Origin: Arthrobacter silvisoli
GTDB lineage: Bacteria; Actinomycetota; Actinomycetes; Actinomycetales; Micrococcaceae
Direction of reading: 5' to 3'
Assembly: GCF_003369445.1 (NCBI RefSeq)
Contig: NZ_QRCU01000010.1
Coordinates: 1-46,607, forward strand
Length of the DNA: 46,607 bases
Numbering within the stretch: position 1 is the first letter of the stretch; the number at the start of each line of letters is the position of its first letter. The translations under genes and the position numbers were made by a program. The notes beneath the pieces were generated by a model. The model made no database searches, was not told where the DNA came from, and was given only the letters and a program-made list of their open reading frames with translations. Positions 41,875-46,607 of this stretch are shown here, piece after piece.

Positions 41875-42734
41875 GCGCGGGCCAACTGCCGGATCGGGAT
41901 CCAGCGCGACGCCAGCCGGCGGTACGCCGCGGCCGCGCCGGTCATGTCGCCCTCGGCCAGGCACTCGATGCCCAGCCGCACATCCAGCGGAGACTCGTCC
42001 GGGTAGACCTTGTCCGCCACCGCGCCGTAGTCCAGTTCCACCATCGAGTCCACGTGGAACATCTCCAACCATTCGGTCAGTTGCGTGAGGTCGTCCAGCA
42101 TGTCCAGGTCCGGTGCCGCGAGGGCCAGGTTGGCTACAGCGAAACGCGCCCGCTCCAGCGCCTCGGTCAACGGCACCCACACCCGCACGGTGAGGATGCG
42201 GCCGTTGCCCTCCACCACCTCCTTGTGGTCCGCCTCCTGGAACAGCGAGAACCAGCTGAACGGAATGCCCCACGTGGAGGCCCGCGTATGCACCCGCTTG
42301 GAATCCTGGCCCGCATTGATCCGGTCGATCCGGAGCTGGTGCTTCTCGCGCTGGTCCACCGGGATGAGCAGCTCCGCGAGGGAACCGTGGATGCCTTCCA
42401 TCAAGGCGTTCGCCGCCAGTCCGGCGCGGATCACCAGCTGGCTGGGGCAGTAAAGGAGGCGGCCGCCGTCGTGCTTTCCACCTTCGGCGGGGGCGCGCGT
42501 CACCCGGACCAGGTCCGTGTGGCCGGTGGGGAAGGGGTCGCCCCCGGGGCGCGTGACACGGCCGAGGGAAGCGAGGAGTTCGGCGTGCTCGACGGCGGCC
42601 CGGGAGCCGCCGCGGGTGCCGCTGGCTTCGAGCTGTGCGCGCTGCCGCTCGGGGAACGCCTCAAGCGGCTCGTAGACGCGCAGGGCAGAGGAAAAGGGAA
42701 GCCCTGCCTGGCCGCGGTAGAAGTCTTCGCTCAT
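41868..42734 (-). CDS. Hypothetical protein (288 aa)
   Basis: Unrecognised, apparently cytosolic, no signal peptide or membrane helix. The ATG at 42734 is preceded by GGAGGCGGGGCTGCA. Central helices and strands include DDLTQLTEWLEMFHVDSMVELDYG and a conserved-looking TWGIPFSWFSLFQEADH. A region with four Arg/Lys-rich turns (about 130-170) could bind a nucleic acid or nucleotide, but that is speculative. The frame from 42809 is longer but has a poorer start. It sits between a LacI gene and exonuclease III, pointing the same way as the latter. Confidence 0.78.
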   Translation of the reverse strand: MSEDFYRGQAGLPFSSALRVYEPLEAFPERQRAQLEASGTRGGSRAAVEHAELLASLGRVTRPGGDPFPTGHTDLVRVTRAPAEGGKHDGGRLLYCPSQLVIRAGLAANALMEGIHGSLAELLIPVDQREKHQLRIDRINAGQDSKRVHTRASTWGIPFSWFSLFQEADHKEVVEGNGRILTVRVWVPLTEALERARFAVANLALAAPDLDMLDDLTQLTEWLEMFHVDSMVELDYGAVADKVYPDESPLDVRLGIECLAEGDMTGAAAAYRRLASRWIPIRQLARAS

Positions 42735-42789
42735 TGCAGCCCCGCCTCCTTCACCTGTTGCCTGCCTGTCTACGGAAAGCCGGTCCGCG

Positions 42790-43596
42790 TCAGTCCGCGA
42801 GCTCGACAATCACCGGTGCGTGGTCCGACGCGCCCTTGCCCTTGCGCTCTTCCCGGTCGATCTGCGCGCCGGTGACGCGGGCCGCCAGCGCCGGGGAGGC
42901 CAGGACGAAGTCGATGCGCATGCCTTCCTTCTTGGGGAAGCGCAGCTGGGTGTAATCCCAGTAGGTGTAGACGCCGGGGCCCGGCGTGTACGGGCGGACG
43001 ACGTCGGTGAAGCCGGCGGCTTCGAAGGCGTGGAACGCGGCTCGCTCGGGTTCGCTGACGTGGGTCATGCGGTTTGCCAGGAAGAAATCGATGTCCCAGA
43101 CGTCCTCGTCCGTGGGGGCGATGTTCCAGTCACCCATCAGCGCGATCTGGCTCTCCGGCTTCTCCGTGACCCAGCCGGCAGCGTGGCCCTTCAAGGTGTC
43201 CAGCCACTTGAGCTTGTAGGGCATGTGCTCATCGTCCAGGGAACGGCCATTGGGCACGTAGAGGCTCCAGACGCGCACCCCGTTGCAGGTAGCGGCGATG
43301 GCGCGTGCCTCCTGGACAGGGTCCTTGCCTGCTTTGCCGAAGACCGGCTGGTCGAGGAAGGTGCGTTCGACGTCGTCGAGCCCCACCCGGGAGGCGATCG
43401 CGACGCCGTTCCACTGGCTCAGCCCGAAGTGCGCCACCTCGTAGCCCATGCGTTCGAAGAGTTCCCAAGGAAAGTTGTCGTCCTTGCACTTCGTTTCCTG
43501 GATGGCCAGGACGTCGCAGTCGCTGCGCTGCAGCCAGGCCTCCACACGGTCGGCACGGGCACGGAGGGAGTTCACGTTCCAGGTAGCAATCTTCAC
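42790..43596 (-). CDS. xth: Exodeoxyribonuclease III / AP endonuclease
   Basis: Base-excision repair enzyme (Mg-dependent AP endonuclease and 3' exonuclease), 268 residues, DNase-I-like fold. Active-site blocks: KIATWNVNSLRARADR at the start, AIQETKCKD (catalytic Glu), GDWNIAPTDEDVWD, RIDFVLASP and the final SDHAPVIVEL (catalytic Asp-His). The start is a GTG at 43596 giving the family N-terminus; an upstream ATG at 43689 would add an odd tail. It diverges from an OYE-family gene. Family identity is certain. Confidence 0.95.
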   Translation of the reverse strand: MKIATWNVNSLRARADRVEAWLQRSDCDVLAIQETKCKDDNFPWELFERMGYEVAHFGLSQWNGVAIASRVGLDDVERTFLDQPVFGKAGKDPVQEARAIAATCNGVRVWSLYVPNGRSLDDEHMPYKLKWLDTLKGHAAGWVTEKPESQIALMGDWNIAPTDEDVWDIDFFLANRMTHVSEPERAAFHAFEAAGFTDVVRPYTPGPGVYTYWDYTQLRFPKKEGMRIDFVLASPALAARVTGAQIDREERKGKGASDHAPVIVELAD

Positions 43597-43679
43597 AGGC
43601 ACTAACTTACCGAACTTGGCAGGGCGGGTCTGCGGGTACCGTACGGAATACCCCGCACGGATCCCTCGTTGCCACCGAC

Positions 43680-44816
43680 GTGAGCACACTTTTCTCCGAA
43701 GCCGTCCTTTCCGCCCCGTCCGGCCAGCTCGTGCTGCGCAACCGGACCTTCCTCGCCCCGATGTGCATGTACTCCGTCGACGCCCGCGACGGCGTTCCCA
43801 CTCCCTGGCACTTCGTCCATCTCGGAGCGCGGGCCGCGGGCGGGTTCGGCATGGTGATCGCTGAAGCGACCGCCGTCGTGCCGGAGGGACGCATCTCGCC
43901 CGAGGACCTGGGCCTCTGGAACGACGGGCAGGCGGCGGCTTTCAAGCCCATCACCGCCTTCATCAGGAGCCAGGGCGCCGCCGCCGGCGTCCAGCTGGCG
44001 CATGCCGGCGCCAAGGCGTCCACCTACGGCAACGTGCCGCGCTTCGTTTCACAGGGACTCACCGGGTCCGTTCCACCCGGCGACGGCGGCTGGGTCACCG
44101 TGGCGCCGTCGGCCACCTCTGCATTCGGCTTGGCCGAGCCGCATCCGCTGTCCGTGGACGAGATCGGGGACTCCGTTGAAACGTGGGCGGATGCCGCCCG
44201 GCGTGCCGACGAGGCGGGCTTCGATTTCGTCCAGATCCATGCCGCCCACGGCTACCTGATCCACCAGTTCCTGTCTCCGCTGACGAACACGCGGACGGAC
44301 GGGTACGGCGGCTCGTACGAGGGCCGCACCCGGTACCTGCGGGAAGTGGTTACCGCCGTGCGCGCCGCATGGCCGGCGGAAAAGCCTCTGGGCGTGCGCT
44401 TCTCCGGCTCCGACTGGGTGGACGGCGGCTGGACCATCGAAGAGACAGCGCGGCTGTCCGTGGAACTCCGTTCACTGGGCGTCACCGTGTTTGACCTGTC
44501 CAGCGGTGGGATCGGCGCCTACCGGGGGCCGGTGGGTCCGGGCTACCAGATCGCGCTGGCGGACGAAGTGAAGAAGGCCCTCGCCGCCGATGCGGCTGCG
44601 CGGGGCGTGGAAAACGACGCTTTCGTGACCGCCGTCGGAATGATCACCACGGCCCAGCAGGCGGAGCAGGTGCTGGTGAACGGCCAGGCCGACGGCGTCT
44701 CGATCGCCCGCGCCGCCCTGCGTGAGCCGAACTGGGCCGCACTGGCAGCACGGGAACTCGGCGAGGCGTTGGAGAAGACCCCTTCCGCGCCGCAGTACTG
44801 GCGCGCGCACTGGTGA
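43680..44816 (+). CDS. Old Yellow Enzyme family NADH:flavin oxidoreductase
   Basis: FMN-dependent reductase of activated C=C bonds, about 378 residues, TIM barrel. The classic HAAHGYLIHQFLSPLTN block with the two His that bind substrate lies near residue 185, followed by RTDGYGGSYEGRTRYL. The N-terminus carries NRTFLAPMCMYS with a Cys as in the YqjM-like branch, a group of thermostable-type OYEs. The GTG at 43680 is preceded by no strong ribosome binding site. No regulator is adjacent; xth diverges from it across about 83 bp. Confidence 0.93.
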   Translation: MSTLFSEAVLSAPSGQLVLRNRTFLAPMCMYSVDARDGVPTPWHFVHLGARAAGGFGMVIAEATAVVPEGRISPEDLGLWNDGQAAAFKPITAFIRSQGAAAGVQLAHAGAKASTYGNVPRFVSQGLTGSVPPGDGGWVTVAPSATSAFGLAEPHPLSVDEIGDSVETWADAARRADEAGFDFVQIHAAHGYLIHQFLSPLTNTRTDGYGGSYEGRTRYLREVVTAVRAAWPAEKPLGVRFSGSDWVDGGWTIEETARLSVELRSLGVTVFDLSSGGIGAYRGPVGPGYQIALADEVKKALAADAAARGVENDAFVTAVGMITTAQQAEQVLVNGQADGVSIARAALREPNWAALAARELGEALEKTPSAPQYWRAHW

Positions 44817-45134
44817 TGCCGGCTTTGTAAGGGCGGGTCGGCTCTGTGAGGGCGGGTCGGCGACGTTCCTTCCCGCCTGCAATGTGGTTCACGGCCGCTC
44901 GCTGCGCTTGACCGACCCCTGAGCTGCGGAAATGCCGCTGCTTGTCCGGTGAAGGCGGGAGCAACCGGGAGGGAACGTCACCTGGCGCAAGGGTGCACGC
45001 CGCTGCGCCGCCGTGGCCGGGACCGTTTCGGGCGCCCTTCGGGCTCAGGTGGTCATGGTGGCGGACATGAGGGCCATGGCGGTGGCGCCGAGGGCTTCGA
45101 GTGCGTGTGTGGTGTGATAATCGGCTTGGTCGGC
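44817..45134. other. Repeat-bearing intergenic region
   Basis: About 318 bp after the OYE gene without coding potential I would call. It holds two 19-bp tandem units starting GGCTTTGTAA and GGCTCTGTGA (44821-44839 and 44840-44858), an imperfect long inverted repeat (GACGTTCCTT at 44862 against GGGAACGTC at 44971), and copy 1 of the 74-bp direct repeat (45043-45116). Confidence 0.7.
45043..45116. repeat. 74-bp direct repeat, copy 1
   Basis: Identical over all 74 bp to 45637-45710. Read on the minus strand it is the last 24 codons and stop of the DUF5134 gene (THALEALGATAMALMSATMTT), here detached and lying just past the rpiB stop. It is a duplicate tail, not a gene. Confidence 0.95.
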
Positions 45135-45608
45135 TCAGTAGGCGACGACGCCGGTGGCCTCGTAGCTGGCGATCTTGCCGATGCGGCGCATATGGCGTTC
45201 GGCGTTGCTGAAGGGTTCCGCCAGGAAGGCCTCAATCAGCTCGGTGGCCTCTTCGACGGTGTGCTGGCGTCCGCCCACGGCCACCACGTTGGCGTCGTTG
45301 TGTTCGCGGGCCAGCTTTGCCGTGTCCAGGTTCCACACCAAGGCAGCGCGCACGCCCTCGACCTTGTTCGCGGCGATCTGCTCGCCGTTGCCCGAACCGC
45401 CCAGCACGATGCCGAGCGCGTCCACGCCCGCGGCCTGGTCGGCGACCACGGCCTGCGCGGCCTTGATGCAGAATCCCGGGTAGTCGTCTTCGGCGTCATA
45501 GACCGAGGGCCCGTGATCCACCATCTCGTAGCCGCTGGCGGAGAGCGCCGTGATCAGGTGGGAGCTAAGCTCCATGCCGGCGTGGTCGGTTGCGATGTGA
45601 ACGCGCAT
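45135..45608 (-). CDS. rpiB: Ribose-5-phosphate isomerase B-type
   Basis: Interconverts ribose-5-phosphate and ribulose-5-phosphate in the pentose phosphate pathway; cytosolic dimer. 157 residues, RpiB/LacAB fold: HIATDHAGMELSSHL at the start, the phosphate/active-site loop GGSGNGEQIAANK with Glu76 aligned to the catalytic Glu of mycobacterial RpiB, in place of the Cys of E. coli. The ATG at 45608 follows AAGGA. It is bracketed by a perfect 74-bp direct repeat and separated from the DUF5134 gene by 30 nt. RpiB members can act on other sugar phosphates. Confidence 0.94.
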   Translation of the reverse strand: MRVHIATDHAGMELSSHLITALSASGYEMVDHGPSVYDAEDDYPGFCIKAAQAVVADQAAGVDALGIVLGGSGNGEQIAANKVEGVRAALVWNLDTAKLAREHNDANVVAVGGRQHTVEEATELIEAFLAEPFSNAERHMRRIGKIASYEATGVVAY

Positions 45609-45636
45609 GAGTGGGTCCTTAAGGTTGATGGGTTCT

Positions 45637-45710
45637 GCTCAGGTGGTCATGGTGGCGGACATGAGGGCCATGGCGGTGGCGCCGAGGGCTTCGAGTGCGT
45701 GTGTGGTGTG
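45637..45710. repeat. 74-bp direct repeat, copy 2
   Basis: The copy in its original place at the 3' end of the DUF5134 gene. See copy 1 at 45043-45116. The two copies are 594 bp apart in the same orientation with rpiB between them. Confidence 0.95.
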
Positions 45711-46416
45711 GGTGGGGTGTTTGTGGTTTGCGTGCGGGTGGTTTGGGTGGCGGGTGGTTCGTTTGCGGAGCAGCAGGATGGTGAAGACCACCGCGGCGGT
45801 TGCGAAGAGCACGGTCATGGCGAGGGCGAGGGCGGGGGCGGGTGCCAGCACGGGGGAGCCGGAGGCCGTGGCTGCGGCGGTGGTGTGGTGGTGTGCGTGG
45901 GTCATGGGCATGGTCATGCCGGTGGTGCTCTTTGTTGCCGTGGGGTCGGGGGTGGTGTGGGGTGCCATGAGGGCGATCATGAGGGCGGCGGCGCTCATGG
46001 AGAGGGCGTGGTAGGCGCAGCCGAGGCGGCGTGTGGTGCCGGTGCAGAGGAGGGGGAATTCGGGGCGGGCGACGGCTTGGATGGTGAACCAGAGCGCGGC
46101 GCCGGGCGCAGCCGAGGCGGCGTGTGGTGCCGGTGCAGAGGAGGGGGAATTCGGGGCGGGCGACGGCTTGGATGGTGAACCAGAGCGCGGCGCCGGCCAG
46201 GAGGGTGATCTGGGCCAGGAGGGTGGCGGGGGCGAGGTTCCAGAGCATGGCGGCCATGAGCAGGTGCATGAGGGCGTGCAGGGCGTTGTTGACACGGTCT
46301 GTGGCCTGGCCGGTGCGTACGGTTCTGGCCAGGTGGCCGGCTGCGCCCAGGAGCAGGACGGCGGTGAGGGCCCAGTTGAGTGCGGGGATGCTGAACACGC
46401 CGATCACGCCTTTCAC
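45639..46416 (-). pseudogene. DUF5134-family membrane protein, broken by a 91-bp tandem duplication
   Basis: A membrane protein of the DUF5134 type: NALHALMHLLMAAMLWNLAP near the N-terminus, a helix with ATLLAQITLLAGAALWF, a His/Met-rich linker (TTGMTMPMTHAHHHTT) and a terminal helix ATAAVVFTILLLRKR before a His/Pro-rich end. The reading frame runs from the GTG at 46416 to about 46100 and resumes in another frame after a perfect 91-bp tandem duplication (46014-46195). Because 91 is not a multiple of three it shifts the frame, so the full product is not made; removing one copy restores one continuous frame to the stop at 45639. The His/Met-rich linker hints at copper. Confidence 0.88.
46014..46195. 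repeat. Perfect 91-bp tandem duplication
   Basis: Two adjacent identical 91-bp copies (46014-46104 and 46105-46195) within the DUF5134 gene. No difference was found between them, which implies a very recent origin. Alternatively a sequencing or assembly error. Confidence 0.95.
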
Positions 46417-46446
46417 GACAGCCAGGGAATTGGTGGGGGGTGGGTT

Positions 46447-46481
46447 CGGTCCCCGGCACGGTGTGGGCGTGCCGGGGACCG
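46447..46481 (-). terminator. 14-bp hairpin between the right-edge gene and DUF5134
   Basis: CGGTCCCCGGCACG (46447-46460) pairs perfectly with CGTGCCGGGGACCG (46468-46481) around a 7-nt loop, 35 nt past the stop of the partial gene. No T tract. Confidence 0.65.
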
Positions 46482-46482
46482 A

Positions 46483-46519
46483 AGCGGTGTTGCCGGTTTA
46501 CTAGCGGTGTTGCCGGTTA
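46483..46519. repeat. Short direct repeat at the end of the partial gene
   Basis: AGCGGTGTTGCCGGTT occurs at 46483 and again at 46503, a 20-bp period, beside the stop codon of the right-edge gene. Confidence 0.8.
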
Positions 46520-46607
46520 TTTGGTGCTGCAGTGTCCGCCGGTGGTGCCGCGGGTTTCGGTGGGCAGGTTCAGGGTGGGGTTCTGGTTGAAGAAGCCGTG
46601 GGGTTCG
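46517..46607 (-). CDS. Partial gene at the right edge (C-terminus only)
   Basis: The last 29 residues of a minus-strand gene ending at a TAA (46517-46519), open at the window edge. The peptide EPHGFFNQNPTLNLPTET then RGTTGGHCSTK contains a near-terminal His-Cys pair, which might bind metal. Too short to assign to a family. It precedes the DUF5134 gene on the same strand with a hairpin between. Confidence 0.55.
   Translation of the reverse strand, partial: EPHGFFNQNPTLNLPTETRGTTGGHCSTK

Noticed and set aside
44949..46178. 409-residue glycine-rich plus-strand frame
   Set aside because: Antisense shadow of rpiB and the DUF5134 gene, with low-complexity Gly/His content.
45619..46416. Intact 265-residue DUF5134 protein
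   Set aside because: After about residue 104 the frame turns into Arg/His/Pro-rich shadow sequence caused by the 91-bp duplication; the real C-terminus is in another frame.

Overview
The window is high-GC DNA with dense, short-spaced genes, frequent GTG starts and 4-nt stop/start overlaps. It reads as chromosomal sequence from an actinobacterium of the Micrococcaceae, most like Arthrobacter, Pseudarthrobacter or Paenarthrobacter. That placement rests on recognised gene families (an Asp23/Gls24 envelope module, a large NAD-glutamate dehydrogenase, DUF5134 and DUF6510 proteins, several LacI-controlled CUT1 sugar transporters), not on a database search. I saw no phage, transposase, CRISPR array or plasmid functions.

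Layout. 1-1.9 kb: end of hutU, then hutH (histidine degradation). 2.0-3.4 kb: a small unknown protein and an MmyB-type XRE regulator. 3.5-9.7 kb: a sugar locus on the minus strand (binding protein, two permeases, GH3 glycosidase) with a divergent LacI regulator and paired operator-like sites between them. One permease lacks its usual N-terminal third. 9.8-15 kb: a small protein and the 1,615-residue glutamate dehydrogenase. 15.1-17.9 kb: tRNA-Cys, a formimidoylglutamase-type hutG and an NCS2 purine permease. 18-18.6 kb: a CopC-like exported protein. 18.6-23.8 kb: an atypical Rossmann protein, a tandem universal stress protein, a rifampin-phosphotransferase-like enzyme and a lipoprotein. 23.9-25.6 kb: a coupled three-gene redox operon (Moco oxidoreductase, FAD reductase, DUF6510 CxxC protein). 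25.7-27.8 kb: two small unknown genes divergent from a GntR-FCD regulator that carries an added Cache-like sensor domain. 27.8-29.3 kb: a CDF metal exporter and an HExxH metallopeptidase. 29.4-31.4 kb: a LacI regulator coupled to a fructokinase-like gene. 31.5-32.4 kb: a DMT exporter. 32.6-33.0 kb: tRNA-Glu, tRNA-Asp, tRNA-Phe and a strong terminator. 33.1-36.6 kb: a lipoprotein, a five-gene Asp23/Gls24 module and an unusual 11-residue-repeat protein. 36.7-36.9 kb: a degraded gene remnant. 37-41.8 kb: a second complete CUT1 sugar transporter, a small coupled membrane protein and its LacI regulator. 41.9-44.8 kb: an unknown protein, exonuclease III and an OYE-family reductase. 45-46.6 kb: rpiB flanked by a perfect 74-bp direct repeat, a DUF5134 gene broken by a perfect 91-bp tandem duplication, and a partial gene at the right edge.

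How it fits together. Most of the window is catabolic and transport capacity (histidine, purines, two oligosaccharide systems, fructose) under local one-component regulators, mixed with stress and envelope functions. The most notable parts are the repeat-protein gene beside the Asp23 module, the Cache-fused GntR regulator, the Moco/FAD/CxxC redox operon, and several recent-looking short duplications, one of which inactivates a gene.
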